Below are positions 1 through 8,400 of a stretch of DNA of 41,672 nt, in pieces. Position 1 is the first letter of the stretch, and each line of letters starts with the position of its first letter. The notes under the pieces are model-generated. The model ran no database searches, was not told where the DNA came from, and worked only from the letters and a program-made list of their open reading frames with translations. The position numbers and the translations under genes are program-made. This DNA is from Halovenus rubra (GTDB lineage Archaea > Halobacteriota > Halobacteria > Halobacteriales > Haloarculaceae): the NCBI RefSeq assembly GCF_026586665.1, contig NZ_JAODIY010000006.1, positions 60,148 through 101,819 on the forward strand, read 5' to 3'.

Positions 1-488
1 GTCAGCCAGCACGGGTCCTGAAAGTGGACGTCTGCATCAAGGTCGTAGAACAGTTCCTTGTCGACCCCGTCGCTCCACACTGCTCTGAGGTCATCACTCT
101 CGATCGACGCCCCATCGATGGCGTCATAGTAGTAGTTCATCGATGTCACGTACGCGTCGGGAGACCCGAGTGACGCGATGGCGTCCCTGTGACCGAACGC
201 AACCGCCATGTCGGCGTAGTGCGGACTGTATGCGTAGGCCGTCTCAGGGACCTCCTCGAAGATCACCTCGTCCATCGGTGAAAGTGTGACCGAGTAGCTA
301 TCGTCTTCCAACGTTGTAGTCTCACCCGGAGTTGTGGTATCTCCCGCGGTCGTCTGCGTCGCCGATGACTCGGGCCCCGACTCCTCACTACAACCAGAAA
401 GCAACCCCCCACCAATGATTGCGCTGCCGTACTTCACGTAGTCGCGTCGCGTCGGTGTCGCAGTCGAATGCTCGTCTTCATCGTTCAT
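1..488 (-). CDS. ABC transporter substrate-binding lipoprotein (iron/siderophore type), N-terminal part
   Basis: Minus-strand reading frame starting at ATG 488 and running off the left edge of the window, so only about 162 residues are visible. The N-terminus has a twin-arginine stretch (RRDYVKY, residues 14-20), a hydrophobic segment and a lipobox LSGC with the lipid-anchored Cys at residue 33. It is followed by a Thr/Glu-rich linker, the usual layout of haloarchaeal Tat lipoproteins. The following part (SVTLSPMDEVIFEEVPETAYAY, of which the middle is typical) resembles the start of periplasmic-binding-protein folds that capture iron-siderophore or related metal chelates for an ABC importer. 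It begins one base after the stop of another binding-protein fragment, so the two are tandem paralogues. The substrate is inferred from family resemblance only; cobalamin or another metal chelate is possible. Confidence 0.7.
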   Translation of the reverse strand, partial: MNDEDEHSTATPTRRDYVKYGSAIIGGGLLSGCSEESGPESSATQTTAGDTTTPGETTTLEDDSYSVTLSPMDEVIFEEVPETAYAYSPHYADMAVAFGHRDAIASLGSPDAYVTSMNYYYDAIDGASIESDDLRAVWSDGVDKELFYDLDADVHFQDPCWL

Positions 489-489
489 A

Positions 490-1010
490 TCAGATGTCTC
501 CCTTGATGATGTCCGCAACCCGCTGGCGGTCGAACAGCTGGTCTTCGGTTGGGATTTCTGGATACGGTTCCCCGTTGACGTAGCCGGGCCACTCCCCGAA
601 CTGGTCGGGATAGAGCTGCTTGGCCGTCATCTCCAACTGGAAGAGATTCAGTATTGGTCCCTGTCGTCGCGCACCTTGGGCATACACCCGTCCTTCCTGC
701 ACAGCTGTGAGCTCACTGGCAACATTGTGGTTCTCGAGTCGCTGTCGGATTTTGTCGAGATTGTAGGAGCCTGTCATCGGCCCGAGGACGAGCAACACGT
801 CCGGGTCTGCTTCGAGGAGCAGTTCGTAATCGAGCGTGATGTTTCGGCCGTCGTCGCCGTATCCCTCACCGACGGCGTCAGCCAGTGCGTCCTCGGCTCC
901 CATCGGTCGAGTATGGGCGGCGTAGTAGCCGGGATAGTTCAGCTTGTATCCCCAACCACTGTCCTCGTCCGCCGAGAACAAGGTGATAAGCACCGGGACG
1001 TCGTTGACTC
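490..1010 (-). pseudogene. ABC transporter substrate-binding protein, 5'-truncated fragment
   Basis: A frame of about 173 residues that matches the C-terminal lobe of iron/siderophore-type substrate-binding proteins. Visible signs are a VNDVPVLITLFSADED core strand, a YKLNYPGYY stretch, a LLEADPDVLLVLGP element and the terminal helix pair near LNLFQLEMTAKQLYPDQFG. The frame is closed upstream by a TGA at about 1011-1013 and has no signal peptide or N-terminal lobe; the first usable start would be GTG at 993. It is therefore best read as the remnant of a gene cut near 1010, where the sequence becomes AT-rich and unrelated. It stops one base before the next binding-protein gene. It could still be expressed as a short protein, but it could not bind substrate as the full two-lobed family does. 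Confidence 0.65.
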
Positions 1011-1015
1011 GGAGT

Positions 1016-1323
1016 ACTGCTCACATCGTTCTGATCAGAGCGAAAAGGCGTTTTCTGATATTGTCAAAACTGGCTATTTATCTGGAACCCCTGTCATCAC
1101 GAGCCGGTTAGATGAAGCAAAAGCCATCGTGAGTGATGAAAGCAATAAAATCGTATATGATAGGTTAGATGCAGGTCCTCTCTCAATAGAAATCATGACA
1201 GGTGAAGAATGGCAGCAGCGTTCATCCGAATGCGGCTGCAAGCACCTGCGTCGCGCCGACTACGAGATCAAACAGGGCTGCGTTTCCCGACCAGACGGCC
1301 GACTCCCGACTGGGGCAGACTGA
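1016..1323 (+). pseudogene. Unrecognised ORF remnant (C-terminal fragment)
   Basis: From about 1016 the plus-strand frame becomes protein-like (FSDIVKTGYLSGTPVITS, then a SDESNKIVYDRLDAGPLSIEI region) and ends at the TGA after LPTGAD at 1323. The base composition is clearly more AT-rich (1020-1200) than the binding-protein fragment it abuts, and the frame upstream is only antisense to that fragment. This suggests the tail of an unrelated gene joined by recombination. I do not recognise the family. The last 35 residues are Cys/Arg-rich and look unlike the rest, so a second junction near 1205 is possible. Confidence 0.3.
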
Positions 1324-1328
1324 TCCTG

Positions 1329-1371
1329 ATTAACCAACATTTTATCCCATTCATTGCTCACGTTGGTTAAT
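1329..1371. terminator. 10-bp perfect inverted repeat, candidate 3' hairpin
   Basis: ATTAACCAAC at 1329-1338 is matched exactly by GTTGGTTAAT at 1362-1371, with a 23-base AT-rich loop. It lies just past the stop of the minus-strand gene ending at 1396 and just after the plus-strand remnant ending at 1323, a position that suits a shared transcription end or an operator-like palindrome. No U-run typical of archaeal terminators follows directly. Confidence 0.35.
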
Positions 1372-1395
1372 ACAGAGGGTTACAATCCCCCGCCA

Positions 1396-1944
1396 TCACG
1401 GGAGTTCTTCCGCTACGTCGATGAGTTCCTCCTCAGTCTGCCAGCGATACAGCCGTTTCTCCCGATCGAACAGCTCGAAGACGCCGTCCTGCATCCAGCC
1501 AAAGGGGTGTTTTTCATCTACGTACTTTCGCTTGAGGAGGTGACTCTTCGCGAAGAACTCCGTCGTGCCGACGAGCAACCCCTGCTTGACGAGGAAGTCA
1601 CTCGGCTCTTTTTCGGCGACACCTACTAGGTACGTCACGATGTCGGCGATGAGGCAGAACTTCTGGATACTGTTGTCCCACTCACCCCGGATATCGACCA
1701 TTCGGAAGGCGTAGGCGTCTTGCCGCCGATTGAGTCGATCGACCACGAGGTCCAGCCGGCGGATCGGCTCCCGGTCATAGTTTCCCAGCACGAAGTACGA
1801 CCGGTCGTTCTCGTAGACGGGCGTCAGCTCGCTCAAAGCGTGGAGAATCTCCTCGTTGTCCGCCAGTGAGATCTCTTCTTTGTCGAGTTGGTCCTTCGCA
1901 CTCTTCAGGACCTCCTCGGAAACGGGCGGCCCATCGTCGGACAT
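1396..1944 (-). CDS. Conserved haloarchaeal hypothetical protein
   Basis: A 182-residue acidic soluble protein with no signal peptide or membrane segment. Notable stretches are FVLGNYDREPIRRLDLVVDR in the middle and FGWMQDGVFELFDREKRLYRW near the C-terminus. I do not recognise the family. It is transcribed divergently from the winged-helix regulator at 2072, and a TATA-like box at 1967-1980 sits at the right distance from ATG 1944. The shared 127-bp intergenic region carries palindromic operator sequence, so the regulator very likely controls this gene. The pair may form a small regulatory module, but the role of this protein cannot be read from its sequence. Confidence 0.75.
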   Translation of the reverse strand: MSDDGPPVSEEVLKSAKDQLDKEEISLADNEEILHALSELTPVYENDRSYFVLGNYDREPIRRLDLVVDRLNRRQDAYAFRMVDIRGEWDNSIQKFCLIADIVTYLVGVAEKEPSDFLVKQGLLVGTTEFFAKSHLLKRKYVDEKHPFGWMQDGVFELFDREKRLYRWQTEEELIDVAEELP

Positions 1945-1966
1945 ATACGAACGCTTTCTGCGTCAG

Positions 1967-1980
1967 GAAATATAGTTTAT
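1967..1980 (-). promoter_or_regulatory. TATA box of the 1396-1944 gene
   Basis: On the minus strand the sequence ATAAACTATATTTCC lies 23-36 bases upstream of ATG 1944, the spacing expected for a leaderless haloarchaeal transcript. Confidence 0.5.
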
Positions 1981-1983
1981 GAA

Positions 1984-2045
1984 GTAAATTACCAACTCAA
2001 CTATAATATCTTACCGTGGAGTAATTTACCCATGGGTAAACTACT
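1984..2045. promoter_or_regulatory. Palindromic operator region for the divergent winged-helix regulator
   Basis: AGTAATTTACCC (2020-2031) and GGGTAAACTACT (2034-2045) form a 12-bp inverted repeat with 11 of 12 positions matching around a 2-bp centre. A further half-site GTAAATTAC at 1984-1992 is the exact reverse complement of GTAATTTAC at 2021-2029. The sites cover the promoter space of both divergent genes, which is how an autoregulating dimeric winged-helix repressor would be placed. Confidence 0.6.
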
Positions 2046-2071
2046 TGCCGATAGGGTGCGTATCGTGTCGT

Positions 2072-2485
2072 ATGAGCACTGAATTGGGGACTGCTGAAGG
2101 GATGGAATCCCGCGAACTCGTCCACTTTGTCACCCAACAGACGCGGTTCGCCCTCGTCAACAACATCCTCCAGCATCCTGACCAGCTCGCTTCGATGTAC
2201 GAACTCGAGGAGCTCAACCCTAGCGTGAGCGACGCCACCGTCTACAAACACATCCAGAAGCTCATCGACGCCGGCATCGTCACGGAGGTGTCCCTAGACG
2301 ACGACCAGCGCCGGCAGGGCTATCCCTGGAAGTTCTACGGGCTCACAGAGGAAGGCCAGGAGTTCCTCGACGACCACAACCTCCTCGCAGCAGAGGAGAC
2401 GCTCCAGCAGATCTACAACACCATCACAGACAAGCCTGAAAAGATGGTTAAGTACGAGAACGCTCCCCGTCCGGAAGAAGCGTAA
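2072..2485 (+). CDS. Winged-helix transcriptional regulator (PadR/ArsR-like)
   Basis: 137 residues from ATG 2072; a longer TTG start at 2045 is rejected because it would run through the operator half-site. The layout is that of small haloarchaeal winged-helix regulators: an N-terminal helix (SRELVHFVTQQTRFALVNNIL), a helix-turn-helix with the recognition helix around SDATVYKHIQKLIDAGIV, a basic beta-wing (DDDQRRQGYPWKFYGLTEEG), and a C-terminal helix that probably dimerises. It probably binds the palindromes immediately upstream and represses itself and the divergent gene at 1396-1944. No metal- or redox-sensing cysteines are present, so the inducing signal is not visible. Confidence 0.8.
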   Translation: MSTELGTAEGMESRELVHFVTQQTRFALVNNILQHPDQLASMYELEELNPSVSDATVYKHIQKLIDAGIVTEVSLDDDQRRQGYPWKFYGLTEEGQEFLDDHNLLAAEETLQQIYNTITDKPEKMVKYENAPRPEEA

Positions 2486-2633
2486 CTCCCGAAATATCGG
2501 CCCAAATTACCCCTCGAAATACGGCTCCGGAGAGCTGCGAGTGAAACCAGTCACTCTAGATAAAACTAATATCAAGGAAAATATATAAACTACGTGTTTG
2601 AGTATTAACAACGTAAACAGATGTGGTAATAAA

Positions 2634-2810
2634 CTACGCCCGGAAAGGCTGGTCTTGACTCCACTTCTTCACTTTCGGTGCGATTCGTTTCCCAATTGGT
2701 ACGTAGGACTTGGGTTCCGGAAAGTCATCCTGATAGTAAGGTTGGTCCGACTTGTCAAATGTGGCCCGCTGTGTGAACTCCTCGTATTCATCCTCTGGTA
2801 GTTCCCTGAA
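2634..2810 (-). pseudogene. C-terminal fragment of an unidentified protein
   Basis: A minus-strand frame of 58 codons bounded upstream by TGA (2811-2813) and ending at TAG 2634. It reads as a coherent, charged protein end (FRELPEDEYEEFTQRATF, then a KSYVPIGKRIAPKVKKW region) but has no start codon or ribosome site. It is probably the 3' remnant of a gene lost by rearrangement. I do not recognise the family. The rest of 2486-3002 contains no convincing gene. Confidence 0.35.
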
Positions 2811-2865
2811 TCAGGCGTGAGATTTGGCGGTCAAAACCACTGCGTAGAGGGTGTGAGACGTATTC

Positions 2866-2937
2866 TATGACACGCTGTTTGATTATCAGCCCCTTGCGCC
2901 TCATACTTGGTTCACGCTTTCATCGCGTAGCAGCGTT
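2866..2937. repeat. Repeat A, copy 1 (IS-end-like)
   Basis: About 70 bp similar to 17682-17752. The last 27 bp (2911-2937, ending GCGTAGCAGCGTT) match 17726-17752 at 24 positions. The 3' part contains short ACGCT/AGCGT complementary arms. It resembles a terminal segment of an IS200/IS605-type or MITE element, but the family is not certain. Confidence 0.5.
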
Positions 2938-3002
2938 CTTATTAACTAACTACTCCCCCGATTTACGTCGGTTCTAAATACTCAGAACGTACCTTTTCAG
3001 GT

Positions 3003-3287
3003 ATGACTGACACTAGGCAGTGGAGCAGACGGGCTGGGTACGCTTCTGTAGTTGGTGGTCTATTGGTAGTCGGCCTAACTATCAGCTGGGCACTTCGTTC
3101 CAGTGGGTTAACACTCCGGACGGGGATAACCATACTCGGTGCGGCAGGGATGACACTCAATGGTATCTTTTGGATACGTAACCCCGCGCCACCAGCGTCC
3201 GACCGCGAACGCGCTGTTGAAGTCATAAAAAACGGGCTGATTCTCGGACTTATTAACGGCGGAATCTATGTGCCTGAGCTGTTCTGA
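3003..3287 (+). CDS. Small membrane protein, unknown function
   Basis: A 94-residue protein starting at ATG 3003 with two or three hydrophobic segments (about residues 12-30, 38-54 and 76-90) separated by short charged loops, so it is probably an integral membrane protein. No family is recognised. Its last 11 codons lie inside the 185-bp direct repeat, and the second copy (19131-19165) preserves a matching reading frame ending YVTKLF and then a stop. A paralogous copy of this gene probably once existed there. The gene directly abuts the 3' end of a transposase fragment on the opposite strand. Confidence 0.5.
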   Translation: MTDTRQWSRRAGYASVVGGLLVVGLTISWALRSSGLTLRTGITILGAAGMTLNGIFWIRNPAPPASDRERAVEVIKNGLILGLINGGIYVPELF

Positions 3288-3437
3288 TCAAGCCTCGAAC
3301 ACTCCACAGAAGGACTCGACTATTGGGTAGTTGACCGTTGAGGCACTGTCTAGTTCAGAACCGGTCCAGCCGAAGTCGTGCCATCTAACGCTTGATTCGG
3401 TCGATGGCGGTTGTAGTCGTGTCCGAAGCGTCTCAGC
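3254..3437. repeat. 185-bp direct repeat, copy 1 (IS 3' end)
   Basis: Matches 19131-19313 in the same orientation with roughly 93 % identity. The central 113 bases (3301-3413) differ at only three positions. It includes the end of the small membrane-protein gene and, on the minus strand, the last codons of a DDE transposase. Confidence 0.85.
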
Positions 3438-3448
3438 CAGTGTTTTGG
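3350..3448 (-). pseudogene. Transposase C-terminal fragment (rve/DDE integrase type)
   Basis: On the minus strand the frame ending at TAG 3350 reads HWLRRFGHDYNRHRPNQALD and then GTTSAGPVLN. The motif Y-N-x-H-R-P-N-Q-A-L-D-G-x-T-P/S-A is the hallmark C-terminal end of IS3/IS481-type rve integrase transposases. Only about 30 residues remain, so it cannot be active. The same end recurs at 19227. Confidence 0.65.
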
Positions 3449-3536
3449 GCTTGATGAGTGAAGACAGGATCACCGGTGTTTCTCGGATTGGGCGAGAGTG
3501 CCACAAACCTATATTCATGACCGCTAATCTTATTGT

Positions 3537-4157
3537 ATGACCGAAGATGATACTGCGGATGGAACGGAGAAACCGGAGATTACGACATGGGATGGCGGAC
3601 TCAGCTGGATTGCGCATCCGGATGAACGCGGGCAGCGAACCAGTCATGCGCTTCAAACGGAGTCAGGCGTGTGGGTTATCGACCCTGTCGACATGGATGG
3701 CTTGGATGACCAACTTGCAGCCCTGGGCGACGTTGCTGGGGTGCTCGTTCTCTTGGATCGGCATACTCGCGATGCAGAAGCTGTCGCCGATCGACACAAT
3801 GTTGACATTCACGTCCCGGAGTGGATGACACTGGCTCGAAGCAAGTTGGAGTCACCAGCTGAACCTGTGGGGGAAACGCTGCCAGGGACGAAGTATACTA
3901 TCCATCAACTGATTGCGACCGACGAGTGGGAGGAGGCCGTCCTGGTTGACGATGCAGAGCAGACGCTTGTCGTTCCTGAAGCAGTTGGGACGCTTCCTGC
4001 GTTCGAAGGGGAGAGGCAACTCGGGATCCATCCAGGGGTAGACGACCCGCCGATGGCACTTCTGGATTGGGAGCCAAATCGAATCTTGGTCGGTCACGGA
4101 CAGAGCATTCATAGCGATGCTGATTCGGAGCTTCGAACGGTTTTAGATGACAAGTGA
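3537..4157 (+). CDS. MBL-fold-like conserved haloarchaeal protein
   Basis: A 206-residue soluble acidic protein. The pattern (SGVWVIDPVDMDGLDDQLA, then GVLVLLDRHTRDAEAVADR, then a late LVGHG) follows the metallo-beta-lactamase fold, in which a strand-DxD core is followed by the HxHxDH metal motif and a later histidine. Here the HxHxDH motif is reduced to LDRHTRDA, so most metal ligands are missing and the protein is probably not an active hydrolase, or it has altered metal binding. It stands alone between gene fragments, with its own AT-rich upstream region (TATTCATGACCGCTAATCTT just before the start). Stand-alone haloarchaeal proteins of this type are known but have no assigned role. Confidence 0.7.
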   Translation: MTEDDTADGTEKPEITTWDGGLSWIAHPDERGQRTSHALQTESGVWVIDPVDMDGLDDQLAALGDVAGVLVLLDRHTRDAEAVADRHNVDIHVPEWMTLARSKLESPAEPVGETLPGTKYTIHQLIATDEWEEAVLVDDAEQTLVVPEAVGTLPAFEGERQLGIHPGVDDPPMALLDWEPNRILVGHGQSIHSDADSELRTVLDDK

Positions 4158-4519
4158 GTGACTATGGTCTCTCATGGATGGGCCCATCCTCGAGACTTTG
4201 CCTCAGACTCCGTCACCTTGGTTTAGCCGTCGTGGGGCCGCTCTCAAACCAGAACCATTGGATAGAATTACCTCAACTAGACCGAAGAGCCGGAGGATTG
4301 GATGGACGGTAGGTGAATGGCACTCTCTCGGGGCTGAGGCTAGGTCAACAGATATCTGCTACACACATCCTGGGCCCAAAACTGGTGGACGTGACATTCT
4401 CACTGCTTAATGCGGAGGAGGATGTCAAATCGGTTGGTCAGTAGTATCGATAAACGCTTGCCGATGAAAGAATCACTAAATCCGTGATCTCTTATTCAAT
4501 CTAAATCGTAGTTGGGTAC
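4158..4519. other. Intergenic stretch without a recognisable gene
   Basis: About 360 bases between the MBL-like gene and the integrase remnant. Short frames exist on both strands, but none has a plausible start, protein-like composition or a recognisable motif. It is probably decayed sequence belonging to the fragment-rich zone. Confidence 0.4.
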
Positions 4520-4670
4520 TAAACGGCGTTCACTTACTTTCGGACCGCTCAAAGGCACTCCGCCACGCCGACCCAGAGACCACCAGCCGAATGTATGTCG
4601 ACGTGGAAGCCGGCGAAGTTGCTGATGTAACGGACGAAGTGTACTTGATACAGAAGGTTAGTGACGATAC
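4520..4670 (+). pseudogene. Tyrosine recombinase (integrase) C-terminal remnant
   Basis: The plus frame reads LSDRSKALRHADPETTSRMY followed by VDVEAGEVADVTDEVY. The pattern L-(G/R)-H-A-x-P-x-T-T-x-x-Y-x-x-V is the last catalytic box of XerC/XerD-like tyrosine recombinases, where the His and the final Tyr (here at about 4594-4596) are catalytic. The rest of the recombinase domain is absent upstream, so this is a dead fragment. It marks the neighbourhood as a former integration site of a plasmid, provirus or integrative element. Confidence 0.45.
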
Positions 4671-4714
4671 CGGTACTTTAGCCGCGATTACAGACTTGAT
4701 AGCGTTCCGAGTGC

Positions 4715-4939
4715 CTATGGCCAGTGGTCATCTGAGACAAACGCGTTTCCGGCTAGCGAGCCACCGAATGAGCCAATCCCACTGCTTTCAACTGAGTCCT
4801 GCATCGAGTAATACGGTGGATCTATAAGATGGGAAGCCTCCTCGTAGATGAGGTGTTCGAACTCGGGATGGTCGTTTGCACGGAGGCGGTCTTCTGTGAC
4901 TGATTGGCATATTACCGAACCCGGTGGTGAGTATATCAA
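4715..4939 (-). pseudogene. Acyl-CoA thioesterase/BAAT-type alpha-beta hydrolase C-terminal remnant
   Basis: The minus frame contains DRLRANDHPEFEHLIYEEAS, then HLIDPPYYS, then FGGSLAGNAFVSDDHWP, and is cut by TAG at 4715-4717. This matches the end of bile-acid-CoA:amino-acid N-acyltransferase/acyl-CoA thioester hydrolase proteins. There a conserved EHL-x-Y-E-x-A-x-H carries the catalytic His and is followed by FGG-S-P-A-G-N-A-x-A-x-x-x-x-W-P. The nucleophile region and N-terminal domain are missing. It is evidently a leftover of a chromosomal gene broken when mobile DNA arrived. Confidence 0.5.
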
Positions 4940-5240
4940 GACCGCTACCGAATTTCTTACAGCAGTAGTTCCAACTGTATCTAATCAGAAGGCCGTGGTG
5001 GATTTGCGCGCTAAAATAGAACGGAGGCTATGGGCAGTCAACTGTTTCTCGGTCTGATAGTTGCAGCTTGGAGGATAGTATTCGTGCTGTTACACCGGGC
5101 AACGTACTTGTTGATAGGATCAGACGGATGGTGTCCTCGGCTGTAATTCTTAGACTGTACGTTGTCTGGTATATATAATACAGCAAGTATTCATGAACTA
5201 AAAATGATGATTAATGCCGAATTACATAGCAAAATCCTAT
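4940..5240. other. Intergenic AT-rich stretch upstream of the toxin locus
   Basis: About 300 bases with increasing AT content toward 5280. A short plus-strand frame ends at 5057 (VVDLRAKIERRLWAVNCFSV region) and may be another gene tail, but it has no supportable identity. The last 100 bases serve as the promoter region of the giant toxin gene. Confidence 0.3.
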
Positions 5241-5248
5241 ATCATAAT

Positions 5249-5257
5249 GTTTTTATC
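5249..5257 (+). promoter_or_regulatory. Candidate TATA box of the giant toxin gene
   Basis: GTTTTTATC lies about 23-31 bases upstream of ATG 5280 in an AT-rich stretch, the standard spacing for a leaderless archaeal transcript. A second possible box (TATATCATAA) is at 5238-5247. Confidence 0.4.
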
Positions 5258-5279
5258 TAGACATGAAATTCAAAAAACA

Positions 5280-5413
5280 ATGAGAGATACACATACGATT
5301 ACTGTTGTATTGTTTATAATATTACTTGTTAGCTCACCTGTGGCATCAGCATACTCAGTAAGCCAGATGTCACAACAGACGGCACCGACAGTTGAGAACT
5401 ATCCAGAGAAAAC
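5280..5413 (+). CDS. Sec signal peptide segment of the giant toxin protein (in a different frame)
   Basis: ATG 5280 opens a frame reading MRDTHTITVVLFIILLVSSP then VASAYSVSQMSQ. It has a charged n-region, a strong hydrophobic core and a VASA-type signal peptidase site. The frame continues through PTVENYPEK at about 5406, where an AAAA run (5409-5412) precedes the start of the long open frame at 5414. Adding one A would join the two frames exactly (…ENYPEKNMLDQQS…). The segment is therefore most simply the missing export signal of the giant protein, separated by a one-base deletion, a sequencing error, or a slippage site. Without it the large protein has no visible export signal. Confidence 0.6.
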
Positions 5414-8400
5414 ATGCTCGACCAGCAGTCAGTCGATATGGCTTCACCTCTGGACAACGCACTCCAGGCGCCTGCACAGTTGTTACAGTTTGGACAAGCA
5501 GCAGCGAATGTTTCGGTAACGACGGCACATATCCATCACGAACGCGCTCTGAGACAGTTACAAGCTGAGCCAGATTCAGACCAGATTCTGCAGGCTCGGG
5601 AATTGTTGAACCAGTCGCTAACAGACTATCGAGGGAGCGTCCGAGTGCAGCGACACACGTCAAGCGTTTTCGCAAACGACACCCGTGTGTTGGAGCTTTT
5701 GGACAATTCGACTGTCTCCCAGGAAACCTACGAGACCATCTCAGCCAATCTCCTGCTCGGGGACGGGCTGACCGTGTCGACAGCGATTGATGATGCTCAA
5801 CGTGCGAGAGTCCAGACTGCCGAGCAGCTTCCAACCCAGACCAAACAGCGCGTCGAAACGCTGATTTCGGAGGCACAGTCGGAGTTCCAGGCTGCCAACG
5901 AGTCACTTGCAGCGGATGCTCCCAGTACTACGGCTCTCTCCCATTACGAACACGCTTGGCAGTCCGCACAGCGTGCACTCGATCTGCTGGACAGTGCCAC
6001 TAGCCCGAAAATAGATATCATCGAACAGCGGGTTACGGACAACGGCGAGCACGGAGTACTTCGCGGAGATATTTTTTCCATTCGGCCCTGGGAGCTGTCG
6101 AACATCACAGTTGCAGTCAATGGGACAGAACAGACCGTCAGCCTGGACACGCCATCGATCCCAGCCACGGACGCTCATTTTAATCATACGACACAAACAA
6201 CTGAGCCGGTTTCAGTGACTGTGTCTGCTGTCGATCAGCGTAACCCAGACACACAGCGGTCCTTCGAAAATGTAACCAGCACGGAGGATGGAACACTGAC
6301 GATTAGTAACGACACCGAGACAGTCGGACTGTCTCTGGAGACGGAACTTCTCGGAACAGAACTCTCGACGACATCGGCGGAAACGGTTACGTTCGACAAC
6401 CATACGCTTCAGACAATTACCAACGAGAGCGCAACGAACCTCTCCGAGCTGGACTACTGGGAGCGTGCCCACAGCCGCGCGAATAAAAGCGACACCACAC
6501 ACGAACACTGTGGCTGGCTCGGTCAGTGTACATCCTACTATTCCGAGGAATTTACAGTCGATTCTTACTCCGGTGACGTGATCAACGTCACAGTAAACTC
6601 TTCAGAGGCGGGCATCGAACTCAGCCTGCTCAGTCCATTTGGCTTTGCCGTTGCTGAGACGACTGCTGAGGCTGGTGAGTCGGCGAGCGTCACCACAAGA
6701 GCTAGCCACAATGGGACCTTCACAGTCCAAGTGCATAGCGCTACCTCACAGACGGCCATGAACTACACAGCGTCGGTCCGTCGGACAGAACGGCAGTTCG
6801 CGCCTGTTGTCTACTACGACCCGGTTACGATGGCTATTCAGGAGCAGGCGCCAACACAGACCACCGTACACACACCATGGCCTGACGGCACGTCTGACGA
6901 TCAGATACATGCAAGTACGGAAGACGATCTTAACCGCCCAACTCGTCCTAACAACTACAACTACACGGTTTCGCAACTTGTGCCAGGGACCAGCATCTCG
7001 TTTGCGGCAGCCTCGTATACGTGTACGCGTCCGGACCAGACTGCCTACAGTGGAACCACACAGAGCGTGCTCGGAACGCGGCACTACGACATGCCGTGTG
7101 CGACGGTGCAAGAGAGTGTCCGCAATCTCCAGATTCAAACGGCCCCACAGAAAGGCGAGAACACGGGCAACGTCGTGATCCTCCAAAATGGGGACCCGGT
7201 GCCGACACCTGCTGCAGCCAGTCCCGAACAGCGTAGTCTGCTCGAGATTCTTGGTGAAGAGCGGATTACTCCGGACAACCATCTGAATATTTCTGACCAC
7301 CAAGGCGTCGTGCTGTTCGAGCTAAGCTCACCAAATGCTGACTACGAAGATGCGTTTGGCTGGCCACAGGAGCCGGATTTCAACGACGCAGTCGTCCTGG
7401 TAAATCTTACTGGCAGTGGGGTTCAGGAAACAACCACGACGACGATGGTCGATTGGGATGGTCTCCCGACTGCGTACGAACGCGAGGTCACTGGAACTGC
7501 TCCAGACTCACCGAACAGTAATTCGTCTTACACCAGCCCCAATGAGTCGGCAAATGCGTTGTCAGATAGTGAAGAGGATTTCGACAATGATAACGCGACG
7601 AATGGCATGGAGTTCTTCTATGGAACGGACCCATTCGATGCCGATACAGATGGTGATGGTCTATCTGACGGGGTCGAAAATCGGTACATCCAGCTGAACG
7701 CGACGAATCCTGACACAGACAACGATGGCATAACCGATAGTGACGAGGATTTTGACGGTGATGGGCTCAAAAACGGTGTGGAGGCACAAACAAACGCAAG
7801 TCTCGTCGCTTCCGACACCGATCTGGACGGACTCATCGACACTGTTGAAATCCAGACACACGGAACTGATCCTGCCGATAAAGACACTGACGATGACGGA
7901 CTGATAGATCCAGAAGAACTCGAACTGGGAACGGATCCACTCGACCCCGACACTGACGAAGATGGCATTCTTGACGGTGACGAATCATACACGACAGCGA
8001 AAGAAAACGAGACACTTGGTGTCAGCGTCGAAGTGACCGGGCCAGGAAACATCGCAGACAGTGTCGAGATCGAGAACGCAAGCGAGCAGTTCCCCGCACC
8101 GACGGTGCAGAACTTGAGTGTCGGTTCGACTGTCGAAATCTCGGTCGACGATTCGCTTAGCGGCGCAAACTTGGCAATGAGATACGACGAGTCACAACTG
8201 AATGGCTCGGAGTCGAATCTCGCAGTCTATCGGTACAACGAGACACGTCAGACGTTCGTGCAACTCGATACCCAGGTCAATCCGACAAACAACACGGTGA
8301 CCGCGACAGGCGGGCCGACAACACAGGTTGCATCGAAAAGCACAGCGAAGGCAAGCAACGCCAATGCAGAGCCAGTGGAAGTTGATGATAGCTCGTCAAC

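Noticed and set aside
2598-2801. 67-residue plus-strand ORF
   Set aside because: Antisense to a better protein-like minus-strand fragment at 2634-2810, and Cys/Leu-rich without any motif.
7618-8052. Ser/Pro-rich minus-strand ORF of 144 residues
   Set aside because: It is the antisense of the repetitive GAC/GAT-rich TSP3 block in the giant gene; the low-complexity Ser/Val pattern follows from that.
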